Shown one piece after another: positions 26,548 to 42,100 of a stretch of DNA of 64,000 nucleotides; position 1 is the first letter of the stretch, and each line of letters begins with the position of its first letter. The DNA comes from Luscinia megarhynchos (Eukaryota; Chordata; Aves; Passeriformes; Turdidae). The notes beneath the pieces were generated by a model. It searched no databases, was not told the origin of the DNA, and was given only the letters and a program-made list of their open reading frames with translations. The stretch is from contig CM067570.1 of assembly GCA_034336665.1 (NCBI GenBank), positions 16,289,502-16,353,501 on the forward strand. The letters run 5' to 3'. A program made the translations under genes and the position numbers.

Positions 26548-29500
26548 GCACATGCAAATAAACCAAACCAAGCGGGTTTGAAATCAGTAATTTAGAGAAT
26601 CACAGAAAAATGCACCAGGTTCCTGACAGTTTTAAGTTTGTGCTTGCTTTTAAAACATATATTTGCTCTTCTGTGTGTCTGGGCTGTCATCTACCTTGTC
26701 TTTTCCACCTCAGCCAAGCACATGCTGTATAGATGGTAGATTTAATGTCAAGGTTTTCTGGCAATTCTGCTGTACTCTGCCTTTGCACACATACATCTCT
26801 TTGTTTAGTGCAGGATATTAATTTTCAAAATGAATGCTTTGGTTTTCAATAGCATTGCCTAAAACAGACTACAGTGATGTTAAACAGAAACAAAATCCCA
26901 CAGCGAATAGGTACTGCTAACGTTTTCTGATGGTCCAGGAATCAGCATTACCTGCATTCCTTTATTGCATCTAAGACTGCAAAGCAAAGAGTATTCATAC
27001 CCACGCTCCCTGCTGTGCCATCAAAGACTAGCAAGCACCTACAGACAAGGTTGTGGTAGTAGGATAGCAAGGGCAACTAGAACAAAATTATCCCCTATAT
27101 GCTCCTGCTTTGAGAAGGTGCCACTGCCCATAACTGAGAGTGATAACAGTTGAGGAAAAAGGGACAACGCTGATTTAGAGCACAGCACACTCCCAGAATA
27201 TGAAATATGAATCCCTGATTTTTTTGGTATGCTGAGGCTCTATTACAGGTATTTCAAAGAAACTTTGAGGAAGGGGAGTAGCACAAAGATCTTTGTCATA
27301 TATTAAAAGCTCATTGCTATACTTTTTACAGTAAGAGGTAAATTGGAATTATTGAAGCTGGAATTGTTACAACAGTGCTACTTTTTAGAAGGCGATGCAA
27401 GGCATGGTATAAGCTTATCACTTATCAAGAAGCCATATCACTTACAAGACCCCATATGTTTCATTCATATGAGCAAAACCAGCAACTGGTTAAGACTAAA
27501 ACACAAACATCTCACAGACTTTTCCAATTTTGCAATAGTTATTTGAAACAAATATTAAAGGGACATAGGTTCTGTGACCAGATGTTTCTCTTCACAAAGA
27601 CTCTCCTTTTTAACACAGTTGCATCAGCATGAGCATACAGGTCTATGGATGGTAAGCAGTAAAGCACTGTTCCAGACACAAGAGTAACAAATCCAAATGG
27701 CTTTGCATGGCAATAAAACTCTCTTCAGCCCTCATTATTAGACTAATCAAATTTGTATATTATGTTCCTTCTGCTCTGGAAACAACAGTGGTACTTCTTT
27801 CTTTGTTAGTGGGGGCTCCCTCTGAGCTCAGCATTCATTCACGTTTGCTTGACTTTTCTTCTATTGCTGGCAGAGGAAATCTACTCTTTAAGAGTAAGAT
27901 GACTGGTCATATTCCTGTGTAGGTAAAACCTCATTTGGTCTCAGTGTTTGGGCCCTAAAGTCTCCTAATTCATTCTCTAGATCCTTCGTGAAGGCAGAGT
28001 GTTTCATTCACTTGGTGAAAAAGATGTTAATTTCCCCTTTGGATCTTCTGGCTTGAAAGGGTGTTGGAATGAATAATCATAAAAGGGACCTTGGTACACT
28101 TCCCTTTCTCTTTCATTCTAACTTGGCTGTAGTTTTATTTTCATTTAAACATCCATCTAACTGTGACCATGCTATACAGAATCTTCTGAGCAGTAAGAAA
28201 AGAAACAAAAGTGCTCAAAAACTTCCTGATGTTTATTCAGGCACTTCGAAAAACGCCTCTATTCTGAATCCAGCATTAATTTTTTTCAAAGTTGTTTCAT
28301 ATGATTCGGCACAGTAAATGTAGTTTTCAGAATTGGATTTTCATAATTTGAAATCCACACTTACTGTTTGACAGTGATTAAACTGATAAAATACTGACTA
28401 CTGTGAGTTAATATTATTCTTTGAACAGAAAAAGGCAGTTCTTAAATACTGTAATAATTAAATATTTTCTAAAATGCCACAGGCAAATTTATTACACCTA
28501 ATCACAAACTCTGCCTAATATTGTGTGAATATTAATGAGATATGTATTCCATTTAGGCAGTTTTCTAGAGAAAATACAAAGTAGAAGGAGGAATCTGGGA
28601 AAATTCTATAGAAATAAAAAAAAAGTTGGATTATATTCAGATCAATGACCTATGTCAGTGTGATTTCATTATCTTCTTCTAGAACCACAGCTTTCTGGCT
28701 TTGTCTCTCATTTTTAAAAGTATAAGTAGCCAATAATCAAAGAAAATAGCTGTGCAAGGTTGGCACCATCTGCTACTGTCATGAATATGCTTGGCTTTTT
28801 GTTTTCACTTCTGTCCTCCAAGTGAAATAAAGGAAACATGCATTTTACTTTTTTTACATATGCAATGAGCTAGTCACCTTCTCCAGGCTGCTCCTTTATC
28901 TCCTACTTGATGAAAGAAACCAATGTAGGCAGTAAAATACTGGCTAATGCATGGCTGGCAGCATTTCTTGAAAGTTACTTTAACAATCACTTTTTGGTTA
29001 CAGGCAGATTCACTGTAATTACTGCTTTTCTGTTCAATTTATGAATACGATTATGCAAAAACTCTCACTTTTGCTGTTATTGATAAACAATTTTAGGAAA
29101 AAATATTTTGTAGAAGGAAGACAGAACTGGTGATCTTCTGTTACGTGTCATGCAAGAATGACATGTGGGTGGATGCTGCAGTTCTAACATTGAAATATCT
29201 TTAATTAGAACTGTTGGGACTTTCCCTCTCATGTTTCATTTACAGTTTCTTCTTTCTTTATCTTTTGTTGGTTTTTTTCTTTTTTTCTACCAAGAGCTCT
29301 CAAATGTCAGTTTACATTCATTTTGAATTACTGAACTAGAGGATTACTGTCTTCTATCTTCTATTAGTATGACTATAATGTATGTTAAAATCCACATTCC
29401 ATTCTATAAATATATATGCTTATATATATACTTATCATCAAAAAAGAATAATCAAAGTAAAACATTATTAAATCATTGTACTAAATTTTCTGAAAAGTAA

Positions 29501-32500
29501 TATCCATTTCACCTTTAATTTAGTATTAGTGGAGTCAGTGCTGCACTAAACATGAAACAAATATTGCAATATTAACAGAAAAATTATGTCTAAAGTAACA
29601 AAGATATTAAGATTACTTACATTATATAACTGCAGTATGGACAGCCAATTTTAAAATTTAATTTCAAGGCTGGTTAAGTATACATCAATTCTACTGCTGT
29701 TTTTTCTTAGAATGTTGTAAAGTATATTCAATACTTTTATGCTACCATGAATTTCTATTAAACAAACCATCGAGCAGCACAAAGGCAAGTATTTTAAAGG
29801 TCTGGCTTTAAAATATTCATATCAATTGTATTACTTCATAGAAAATGCTGTTTAGTAATTATTTAAGATTACAGTTTGAGACTAAATTTGGGCTTGATTC
29901 TGTAATCCCTGTAGTTCAGGTTCTGCAAAACTGCACACAGTGGTTTAAAATTTGAATCCTTACAGTTTTTAGACTACAGTGTGAAAAGTAAAATAATTCA
30001 CATGCTTTTCTTTGTCTATCAGAAAGATAAATTCCATACTTCAAAATTTTAATAATCAACCACTTATCCATCCTAATGATGGATTATCCTTACAAAGACA
30101 ACAGTATTTTGCAAAATAATTCATTTAGGAAACAGTCACATGACCTTTTTAACTGCCTTTAAGATAGCAATAAAATTGGCTCAGTCAGCCAGCCCTAATG
30201 AGGAAGAGAGAGAAAACATCAACCTTTTCCCTTTCCTCTATCTAATTATAAACAGCATTGTCAACTGCCTCCAAGATCAACCGAATCCTAATTGACCTCA
30301 GACACTGTACACTAAAAGATAATGAGAACTGCCAAACTGAATGTTAAGAAAATAAACTGTAATTAGTGTCTTAACTCTTCATTTTTCATTAAATTTTTCT
30401 GCTCTTCACAATCACTGCTTTTTCTTTAAGAGTCGTTTTTCAGGCTGAAATTCATCAAAATTGGGCACATGCTAAGAAGTCTATATGATGTGTCCCTGAA
30501 AAGGAGCAGTCACTGAGATGGTAAAATTCAGTGGGAAATAAATAACAGTGGTTGTGAAGCACATAATTTAATATCTCTACCAGTGACCTATGGACTTATT
30601 AACTTTTCTTTCTCTTACCCAATCAGCTAAGTTTTACTTATACTTTCAAGAGCTTCTTCAAGGACCATAATCCTCCAAGTACTTAAATGAATGTCTTAAT
30701 CCCATATTGCTCTCCTGTGCTTAATATAAACGTCTGAAACTATTAACATCAATAAGAAGCATGACTTGGTCCTAAATCTTCTCAAGGTTTTACAGTTATA
30801 ATGTCTTTAATGTTAATTAGTGGAATTGCCATACACAGAATTTATCCTGGTAAGTAGTTCATCTAGATTTCTAGCTACATAGATGGGGAACAGAGCTTCA
30901 TAGTTTTTCTTACATAATTTTATGTGCCATAGCTATTCCAAGAACAAACTTATAAAGGCTGAAGCCTTTCTCAAATCTTGCCTTACAGATGAAATGCTTA
31001 ACATGGATTCTATTCTGCACAGATTCCCTATATCTACATTAACCTACATATTTATATCTAATATAAATACCTGTCCCATACAAAATCAATCTTACCATAA
31101 GAAAGCATCTGGAAAGGTTTAAAAATGTAATCATCACCTTCCAACATTTTACTCATCACTTGCACCTAGTATCAACCTTAATGCAATATCCAATCAATCT
31201 GATTAGACCTTACACATTTGCAAGGTAAATATTGCATGAAGACATAGCTAAGTTTTGATAAACAGGCCTGTTTTAAAACTCCACATCTAAAAAAATGTCT
31301 TTTTCTGGTTCTGATCATTAACTGACTAACCCCCTCCAATTTAGAAATAGGTTGCTGCAATTCCATATATTTTCATCTCTTAGTCCTCATTACTCACTAT
31401 TACTATAAGGATTTCTAATTTTATATTGCCATCTTTCTGTAATTTCATTTGTTGTATTTTTCAGCCATTATTACCTGAATCTCTTTACATACTTTCCTAC
31501 ATGACACTTCAGTAATGCAAATCACCCTCCAGTAGGGGCGATGCTTCTAATCTCAATTTGCATGATTATTCAGGTAACATGATGACGAGTCTAGAAAATC
31601 AGGCTAAAGCAGTGACTCTTCTCTAGCCCTTGAAAGACTGAAAGGAGGGTGCTTATTTGAGGAAAAAATATGGCAAAAAGGAGGAAGACTACCTTTTTAA
31701 AGTTATTACCCCTTCAAAGTCTCCCTGACAGAGTCATTTTCTTTAGATCTGTCATTTCAGAATTTAATTATTTTGAGAATTTCTACAGCCCCAGTAGACT
31801 TAATTTGTATGTAGGTTATATTTTCACAGCAAATGAGACCATAGTTTGATAATACATTAAATTTAGCAGCATTATTGGCTTAATACATCCACTTTCAAAA
31901 AAAAAAAGAAGAAATTTGTCTTACACTCCACAATCAACTGCACTGGCACAACCTAGAGATGGTTACAGAGCAGGAACTGGTGATGGGAACTGGTGAGGTC
32001 AGAAATCAAACTGGCCTTAGTGCCCAGGGCAGCCAATGCTCAATCCCTAGTCTCAGCTGCAATGTTAATATGCACGACTGTAATCTGCATTTCTTATCCA
32101 TGTTACCCTACAGAAATGCAGTGGGAAGGGTTCTATCCTTCAGCAGCAAACAAATTACAAAATTTACAGGGATTTTGGGTGGCTAACAAATACTATCACT
32201 TTTTCTGCTGTGTTTTCACCATGATTATAAAGTCTGCAAAATAGCATCTACTCCTTTCATTTACAGCACAAATATATATCCATCTTTCTGTTCCATCAAG
32301 CTTGTAAATTGGTAGGGATTTCTAAATTTTAAAAAGTATGGTGAGAATGTTAGCAATTATTACTTCAGGCAATAAGAGATCATTGACTATAATTGTGTAA
32401 ATTACTGCTGAGCAAATAAATAAGAGCATAAAGAAAGAGGATGAATTCATAATGAAATCATAAAATGCATATTTCTTACATTAATTTATGTAAGGGAGAA

Positions 32501-35500
32501 GTTGCTTTAAAAATGCAGATATAAGCGTTTTTTAAATTAAACACCCTTTTTAAAGCGTGCATTTTATATGGATCAAAATGTGTCTTGGTATTTTTAATCT
32601 TAGGCCAAGTGGTTAAAGATATTTTGACACAAATGTTTCAAGTGTGAAATCCTCCACATAATTTCTCAACAATCTCTTCTGAGTTAAAAAAAATAAACTC
32701 CTTATTTCTATAATTTAAGATGTGCAATACTAAACTTTGTAACAACAAAGTCATTATAGATGCAAAGATCTCTAGATAAATACTAGCCACAGATACTAAT
32801 GCCAGTATTACAAGCGCAGCTAGTAAAATAATTTTATATGAAAATAAAGCTATTCATAAACTAAAATCTTAGCTTGCACCACATGACAGTTTGCAAAATC
32901 TTATGTAAGCCACCACTTTGTTTCTTTTTTCTTTCTCCTTTAATGTGACATTCTTTGGTTTATTCTTTTGAAATCAACACTGTAACAGAAATGAAATTAT
33001 ATGACACCATTTTTATGTCATGCATTTATATGAATTCCTGAAATCATATCTATCATATTATATCTAACTAGTCGTATCAATTTTTTATTATTTTTGTTTT
33101 ATTTTCTAGTTTATTGCATAGTCTCCTCTAAAAAATCTGGTGATTACTTAAAAATGGAAAAGCATAACTGAAAGTGAAGACACTTTGTAGTTAAAACCAA
33201 GAGATTCAGAATACAAAATTTTTTTCCTATGTGCCTTCTCATAGTTCTGTAGTGCCAAGTAAAACCACAGCTAAGTATCAGGTAAATCCAAGTTTCTAAA
33301 TGCTTCCTTCCAAATGGGAGGATATATGTTATTCAACACTTTTTTTAAGTATGATGATTTACGTAGGATAAGGATTATAAGAAAAATGAATATCAGAATG
33401 AAATCCTAGCATCAGACAAAAAGGAATTTTAAGATAACAACCAAAAGAATGACTATGGGTATGTGAAACATTTGTTTGCAAGATACAATAGTGTTTTAAG
33501 CACATACCTAGTGCTTTTTCCACATGCTGAGTAACCAGGCTAATTAAAAAGCCCATACAGCTCTTGTTAAAATCTGTTCAAATTTTTGGAGCACCTGTTA
33601 TAACAGAATGCCCACAGACTTGATAGTTTAGAGCCAAGACACCTGCTACCTTATGTCTCACAGTATGTTCAGTTTTATACTGATAGTGAAAAAGAAGTCC
33701 ACTTTCTGACATTTAACAATCTCATAAATGATGAGAAATAAATTGCAAAATTTCGTAATTTAACCCTTGACTGCCACTTCTCTTTACCTATAATTTCCTG
33801 TGAGCAGGCAATAAAATGTAATTTTGGAACTATCTCATTTCTTTGTTGCTGAATTTTTTGTATGTCATGCTACACTAAGAACAGTGTATAATTCTTGCTT
33901 TTCTTTGCTCCATACATTTTAAAGGTATGGCTAGTATATAAGTAAATGTAGCTTATCTGAAAAGGGAATGAGCTTCACACCTGCAGTAAAATCCAGCTAA
34001 GTCGGTATTTGTGCCTCCTTGAACCAGAATTTCTTCCCCACTACTGATCAAAGACTAAAATACTGTAATTAAACAATTGCACTTTACTTCAAAACCTTGT
34101 TTAAATATAATTTGGCAATATTAATAGAAATGTACCTCAGCACACAATTTTGTTAATAAACACATATAAGCCCCAATCTCTCGGGAGTGGAAGAATTTTT
34201 GGAATTTCAGAAAAAGGGAAAGTTATTAACACGCAGTTACCAATGGGTGTAAAAAGTAGAGAAAGATTTTATCATTTAAAAAATTGTCACAATAGCCTTG
34301 TGACAGTGACTCAAACCTTGTCAGTATTTATGTATATGACTAATTTTACGTGTATGTAAATAAAGTGCATGAATATCTGCAGGATCATGACAATTACCTT
34401 TGTAGATATCTGAGTCATGCTAGAATCACTTTATGTAACTGATTGCACTAGCAACATAGGATTTCATCTATGGATTCCAGAAGAAACTGTTGTACTTATG
34501 TAGCCATAGCTACTGATTTAATCAGACTTTAGTATTTAGAAAGAAATTTAGGAGAGACTCCATGAGCACATCTTGAAATCAGCTTACTTTGCTATTCTGG
34601 AGTTCAGATCCATAAAAATCTGGATTTAAATTTTTTTCATATAACAACATTTTAGATATACTGATGAACAGAAATACAAACCTTTCAGGTTCAGAACTAC
34701 ATTTTCTTGGATGAATCTTTGAGACCTCACACAGTAAGTACTAGATTTCAAGCTATTCCCATATTAGAATATACTACAAACTTGGACAAAAATGTGAAAC
34801 AGCACTCTTTCAAAGCACTTTGTTCAAAGCACCTCTACTTTGATTATTTAACATTTCTATATGAATAGAAATAATAGTGAGTGAAAACCTGGTCCTCAAA
34901 GCATAACATAAAAATTCACATGAAAGAACAGAAATGAAGCAAAAATGGCAGAGTAATAAAACAAATGGCATCAGCACAGGTAGATTTCATTCACCCACAA
35001 GACTTACAAGTGCACAGTGAGTATTTTATTGAGAATAATCAACTATAACTTAAATAATTATCTTAATTCTTTTAATATTTCTTTGTATTTCAAAACTCAT
35101 TTTCACATAGCTTTTCTATGTTTGTTGGCATATCCCATTTCCATTTAGAATTTATCTTAATTTAATTTAAGCCATGAAAACTAGTTGGTAACAGATATTT
35201 AAAGTTCTTGCAAGTTTTGTTAACGATTAGTTTATAGAAATGGCATTTTTTCCCAAATTCTGCCTATTGATTTGCCTTTGAGATAAAATGCAAGAAGAAA
35301 GCAGGTGATAAGCCTTTGTTAATGCCTCTGGGATGAAATGCTGCAGCTACAGATACTGTTGACAAACAGATTTTGAATTAATTAGTTCTGCATAATTATC
35401 TGAGTTACTAAATCTTAAAATTGCATGCAACTGGTCTTCATACATTTGTTTATATACTTCCTGCCAGCCATGAAAAATGTTTTTATTTTATAAAAGTGCA

Positions 35501-36161
35501 TCAATTAACTAACTTAAAATAAGTTAATAATAGAATAGTCTGCTAATGTACAATGGCATATGGCAGAAGAAATATTAATTGCAGTTATTTTTGTTGAATT
35601 CCAGAGGCAAGTAGGACAGCTAGCTCTGCAAATTCAGGTTACTCTGTTGGCAAATAAAAAGGTGGGCTCTATGCTGGTAATTCTTTTAGTATATTTACAT
35701 TGAAAAAGTGAGACACTTAGACTTCAGAATTTAAGGGAATTAAGAGAAAGGCACGCTGTACTTTATTGACTAGGAAATAATGGATTTGAACCATTTCAGA
35801 TTGAAGCAATTTTGAAATATTGAAATGTTACAGCTATATCCTTCATACTGTTTCAAAATGTTAGGTGGTTGGGAATATTTTGGGTTTATTTATATTTCTG
35901 CTAAAGCCTGATTCCAAAGCTCAGGGTGACTCTTAGAAGGTTGTTAATATACAAAACAAGAACAGAAAGCTGTATTCTGCAGCCAGAACATCCATTTTAA
36001 ATTTCTCATTCTTTTTTTTTTTTTAATATTTGTTTAGGTCAAAGGCGAAATATACAGAAAAAAAATCATTTATTCAGAAGGATAGCACATAAGACATGAA
36101 GTAAATTATAAATTACATTACTTTAAATGTTTAAATTTTATTTTGCATATTGCAATTTATG
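26548..36161. other. AT-rich non-coding DNA, about 9.6 kb
   Basis: This is the most AT-rich and feature-poor part of the window. No gene, RNA gene, recognisable transposable element or CpG-rich segment is visible. Small items are a TA-rich run at about 29,404-29,431, a 13-bp near-perfect tandem duplication (unit GGAACTGGTGATG) at 31,973-31,998, and an A run near 31,899. The scarcity of recognisable repeats over such a length could reflect a repeat-poor, perhaps conserved non-coding region, or repeats too old to see by eye. Confidence 0.5.
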
Positions 36162-36199
36162 CAAATTACATGTCCATATACAAATTACATGTCCAAATA
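36162..36199 (+). repeat. 19-bp tandem duplication
   Basis: The unit CAAATTACATGTCCATATA at 36,162-36,180 is repeated at 36,181-36,199 with a single mismatch. The preceding 'gcaatttatgcaaattac' gives part of a third, weaker match. It is a small local duplication without a visible functional context. Confidence 0.88.
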
Positions 36200-39100
36200 A
36201 TTAGGATTTGAATCCCATAAGTTGGAACAGTATTTTGGTCCAACTTCTTTGGAACTCCAGAGAGGAAAAGTTTGCTTGAGCCTTACCAATCTCAAAAATT
36301 TCAGGGAACCATTGATAGCAAAAACCATAAGAAGACTGTAACTCATTTAATATAAATAAGCTCTGAAATTCACCTCAACACTTCATACTCAGTTTGAGCA
36401 ATACACATGAAAAACAAATCAGGAAAGGAATGACTGTCACCTTCACCCCTCATGTAAACTCAAAGAAGAAAATCCCCTGATTTGTGACTAAAAATTTTGA
36501 CAGAATATTTAATCCGTTAAGAAACATAGTATTGGGTACACAGTTTTTCTGTGGATCACTTCCCACCCCATTTCCTACTCTCAGTTTTCCTTTTCTGCTA
36601 ATCTCATTAAATTTTCTTCTCCACTTCTCAATTCTCCCACTTATTCCAGCTGTTGCTTCCTTTTTCATTCAATTTTTCATCCAGTATCTTCTTCCTAAAT
36701 ATTCACAATTATAGTAGGTGTTTTTTCTGGACCAAAAGCATCATAAGAGAAATATGACCATACTAAACAGAAAGGAAATATTCTTATCTTGGTCCAATTG
36801 CACTGGCTTACAACATAAATAGTCATTTTGTGGGGATGGTAGCCTGGTCATCATAAAAAGCCATGATGCCAGAATAAGCACAAATATAGATGATTTCTAA
36901 ATTAAACAAATTGATATCTAGATTGACATGCATTCAAATATTTAAACCTGCCAGAATGTCTTTAAAGAACAGTGCCAAACACCAGATCCTATAATTCAAA
37001 ATCTGCCCGTAAAACTTGACACAGTCCTCTACTGCACCAGCTATTTCCAGGACATTATTCTCTTCTGGCAAAAAATGACCATAGTTTCCAACTTCACTTG
37101 CAAAAAACTGGACTTTTCCAGTTTTGAGCATGAATTGTTAGGACACAGCAATCCTGGTTTACTTTGTCAAGTAGCAGAATAGATTTGCAACTTAATGTGG
37201 GTGTTAGTATTTGTCATTCAGTGAGATAAAAACATTGGATGCTTGGTACACTTTATGTTCTGTAAGTACAGAAACTGGACGTTACATCAATGAGATTTAA
37301 TTGTAAAATTAAGAAAATATTTTTAAAAATACCTCGAAGCTCAGTATTTATACAACATATGTTCTAACTCAAATTATTTTTATTTTTAAAATTCACATTA
37401 TAATATCACTTAACTGATCACAAACATCCTCTAATACAGGGCATTCTTAGGTGGTTGTTTTTGTATTTTGCATTTATTTGCATACATAAAAAATATGGCA
37501 ATTTTTGGATACAGCTCACTCCATTTGCATGAAGCTGGTCTTTAAAAGTGTTAATAGCTTGAAGTGGTTAATACTCTTTCACAGACTTTCCAAGTTGCCT
37601 GAAAAGATTGCAATGTGACTTTATATTGGCTTGATAAGTGACTTACTGATTTAAAGTTTAATAAGAATTTTATAAAAATATTTGCCTGAACACATACTTT
37701 TGCTGTCTTGGAACGTGGATACAAAAGACTTTTTGTCCATGTCTGCAGAACGACTGCAGCTCTGCAGAGCCTGTGTGCTCAGCTCTTATGGACTGTGGAC
37801 TCTGAGAATACATGCGTGGCTAGGCCTGGGCTGGATGTGGTGTGCAAATGCAAACCACATACAACAGCTCAAAGCCAGGAACTATTAAGGAGAAATATAA
37901 AGCCCAGTTTGAGCACTAGTGTCCACATTCATTGATCCAAATGGAAAAAGTAAAAAGATATGTAGAAGTTAGTTCAGTCAACCAGATGACCCCAAGATGA
38001 GGAACAGGCAGATATGAAACAGATCTATCTATGCAGATTCTGAGATCCAGTTGGAATCAAGGCTAAAAGATTAGAAAAGATTAGAAAGTCAGAGCTCAGA
38101 TTCCAGAATCACGACTGAAGGGAAATCAGAAATGAACCAATACAGTGAGTTTTTCTCTCAGAGCTTTTCTTTAGATCAATTTTATTTCTGCTGACTCCCT
38201 GTGAGGTTTGAGCACAGACACGATCCTGCTGACTACAAGTTTCTAGGAGCCAGAAAAGAAACTTTTAAGCAAGAACCAGGCTTAAGACTAGGGACAAGAG
38301 CATTTCTTTTGGAGAAGACAACCTGCTCGTAAGTCCCAAATCTATAGGATTTGCTTCTTTTCTTCAGTGTTTGTGGAGAAAAACACAGAACTAGAGTGTA
38401 AGTTCTTGGCAGTTAAGGAGTGGGAGAACAAAAAAGATTTCTTTGAGGAGCTTTGAAATTAGGAACTGTGAATATCCAAACTTCTAATGTGATGGGGGAC
38501 AGAAACACCTCAAATATAAAGATACACAGATTTTTTGACAACCTTTCTCCTTTGGCACCTGCATAAGTGTGTTGTACCATTGTTCTTCTTTTTTTTACTT
38601 TTCAAATGTGTCCCAGTGTCCCCATCTATTGTGATTACCATTGGGAGATCTGTATGCAGTAAGAATTAATGTTCCCCAATTTGCAGTTCTTAGAGCTCTC
38701 TGAGAACTGAGCTACCTAATAGATGTAATATGTTAGCACAAACATCTGAATCAGCAGCAATATACTGAGTCCTGAGGAATCAATATTGCTCTTTGGAGCT
38801 GGATCCTGCGTGCAGACACACTCTGGTGCTCAGCATGCCATGGCAGTAGCTTGCTCACACTGTGCCGACTGTGCAGAGGCAAACTGAGTGGGAGGGCAGT
38901 GGTTTCCTGGGACACTGAATGTTAGGCAAGGCCTCAGCACTTCCCTTCACATCTTCTCTGAGTCAGAACAAGAAAAGTAAAAATAGGCATGTGGGAGGTG
39001 GGGAAAATGCATTATAGTTCTACTTTAATTGCAAATGGATCACTCAAGTCACAGTGCCTTTACAGATACACAATTTTATATTGTGCAGAAAATAGCAATG

Positions 39101-42100
39101 GGAGGCTTAGGGAACTGCAGAAAGTAGCAGTGCTAAATGTGGGATAATCCTAAAATGGGTGGGTGTCAAATGTGTCTACAGGACGTCAAGGGATTACAAT
39201 TTTTAAAGAGAATTCACAGTGGTCATCAAGTTGTTCTTCTCTGCTGGTTTCCTCATTCCTGGAATTTACACTTGCGGACACATAAAATAAAACAAACAAA
39301 ATACCCTCAACAAACGGATTCTCTTGAGCTTATATGCATCTGAAGATCATCAGAACTACTTTTAGAATCTATTTCTTTCCTATATTACATTTTGAAGGGA
39401 CCAAAACATAATCACATGTCATTTGGGATTTTCCAAAGGAGGAGACAAGCTATACAAGTTCTTCTGAAGTATACTGATGTCCCACAACTCAAAGCTATAG
39501 TCAAGGATTTGCTCACAGTAATTGAAGCCAAAACAGAATATTTTCTCTTCTAGAGCTATTGCAGGTGCAGGAGATTTCTCCCTTTACTTTGTAAAGTAGA
39601 TCTAAAAGTCTATTTCTTCCCCTTGATATGAATATAAAATCTAGATAAAAACTGATTTGCACTGTATATGCAAGCTAGAAGCCTGTTGTTCATTGAGACA
39701 TGATGCTATTATTCATCATTTTTATGTGCTGTAAATAGAACATTGTAGTTCAGAGTGAATGATTTGCTACTGAAGAATTATCTTTCTAAATTAAATCAAG
39801 TAAAAAATATGGCATTTGAACCTTGCAATGAACAAAAGCACTGTCACACCTCCCTTCTGAACAAAACTTACATGGAAGAGCAAGACTTGTGCAAGATGAG
39901 TACACAACTTATTCAGTATCTAATTCTCACAGTTTCGTGCCCAGTTGGCTTTCAACACAGTGCTAAATCTCACCTGAGAATCACCTACACATTCTGGATT
40001 CAGCTCTCCTTTAATCTGTCCCCAGAGGAATCCTCACTTTGATTGCTAATACATGACTATTGTTTAGTCATGTCTCTGAAAGACCCTCAGTCACTTGCCA
40101 CGCTTACCTGAAAGTGGAGTCCATGGGAACCTGTATCCTGTGTCAGATAGATCAGGGAAGTTTCTGTGTTTGCTGTGATTCCAGAAAACTCTTTACCTAA
40201 CTTGAACTTGTCCGAGTACACACCTACAGCTGAATGCAAGGTGGACTTGTGACAATTTTCATAGCAAATTCAAATAACTGGTATCATCACCAGTAATATT
40301 AAAGTACGAATGCCATAGTAATGACTATTATATACAGATAATAAATGTTTATGGAATTGCAGCTCAGTTCAGAATTTAGCAATACAAAGGGCATCTTAAG
40401 GTATGTTTACAAGTATGCCTGCCATATACTGCACTTCAGGAAAATTGTGCTAATTGCTTAGCAAAGACATAGAATTGCTATGTACACAGAGCCCTGGGCA
40501 CATAAAATACCTGGGGTTTGCAATAGGACTATCTTTGTGAGATTCAGAAGCTAAAATAGTTTCAAGCATTCAACTCTACATGCTTAAAAACAATTAACAA
40601 TAAATCAGGGTTGAACCATCTAGCAATACAAACAAAATCAGTCTAAGGGTCTGAAATCCAAGGTCTGACGGATATTTCTATTTTAAAACTCATTATTTAT
40701 TTAGGTCAAAGAATACGCTTAGTGTTTTACAAAATGGGAAATAAAAGAGTCCTACTTTGAAGTAGGCAACAGATAAACCTTGGCTGCTGGAAAACAGAGC
40801 TGACACAGAGATTTGAAGTGCCACCTCTCTAATCCTTTATTTATAACATTTGGCAAAACTTATCTCCAAACTAATGTGGATTACACTTACATAAAAATTA
40901 CAAAATTATTCTCCTGCTTTGTTACATGGTTACTACTTCAGTTCTTATCTCTGTTATGACAGCACGCCACAGGTCTCAGGCTTTGAGAGTTCACATACAG
41001 TACAAATACACTGGAAACATTACTGACTGTCCTGAAAATTTTACTTAGATTTGAAGAAAATGTGAAGACAGGAAGACAATAACAAAGAGTAATTCATTTA
41101 TGCAGAGAGAGGGGGAGTATTAGTGTACATAAAGGTATCAGTATGTGGCTTCTATTTTCAAATGACCATAATTTTTATGCAGAATGTACATCTGTTTCTT
41201 GTAATTAATTTATTGTGATGGACAATATTTTTTTTGGACAACTTTCGTGGTTGTTTTTTGTTTGGGTTGTTTTTGTAGGGTTTTGTTAGCTGCAATTACT
41301 GTTTGAATTTTTATTGATGTAATGAGGTATGTTATTGCTCACTGTTTTTCATTTCTTATACACATATATTTCTAAACATCTTGTACTCAAGGATAGCCTC
41401 CATTTTTGAGGGAAATATGTATTACAGTGCATAGAAGTGCTTTACAGAGGAGACATATGTAGGGATTTAATTCTTTTGTTTTCTGTTTATTTTTTTCTCT
41501 TAACTTAAAGGAAAATTAATTCAGACAGAATGTCTAGAGTTGATCTCTGGGTAGGGAAAAACATGATTATTATTCATGCAGCAGTGTTTATTTCCATCTG
41601 TCACCATAGCAGTTCTTTTAATAACTTATTATACAATTAGTTCAATAGCCTTTCTCCTCCTTTGCTACCACTGCAACATGAAACTCTCTTATTCACTAAT
41701 ATTTTCACTGTGCAAATTATACAATCCATAAGTAAATCTGTTTTCAAGGTTTTTATTGGTATGCTGCATGCATTTCCTGCATAGTTTCTGAGATTAATCA
41801 CCTAAAGCCTCTAGAACAACATATACAAAATACATACATGGTGAATTGTGAGAGATGAAACCACGGACTATTTCTGGAATCTATTTGAATAGTTCTTGCA
41901 TCTCAAATCAAAAATAAATTTTACACCTTCGGGACTTTTCTAGAATTCTTTGTGAGGACATGAGGGCTTCTACTTAATTTTCAGGGAAATGGCTGAGCTC
42001 CTTCAGATCAGCAGCTTCTGGAGGATTCACCAGGAGAAAACTAAATGCACAGGCCTTGTACTCCTTCACAGCCCCGCAGGCTGGACAGGAAGATTCCTAG

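Noticed and set aside
26590..26620. Possible CR1 terminus ('agagaatcacagaa')
   Set aside because: The match stops after about a dozen bases, and the expected 'ttggaaggga' block does not follow.
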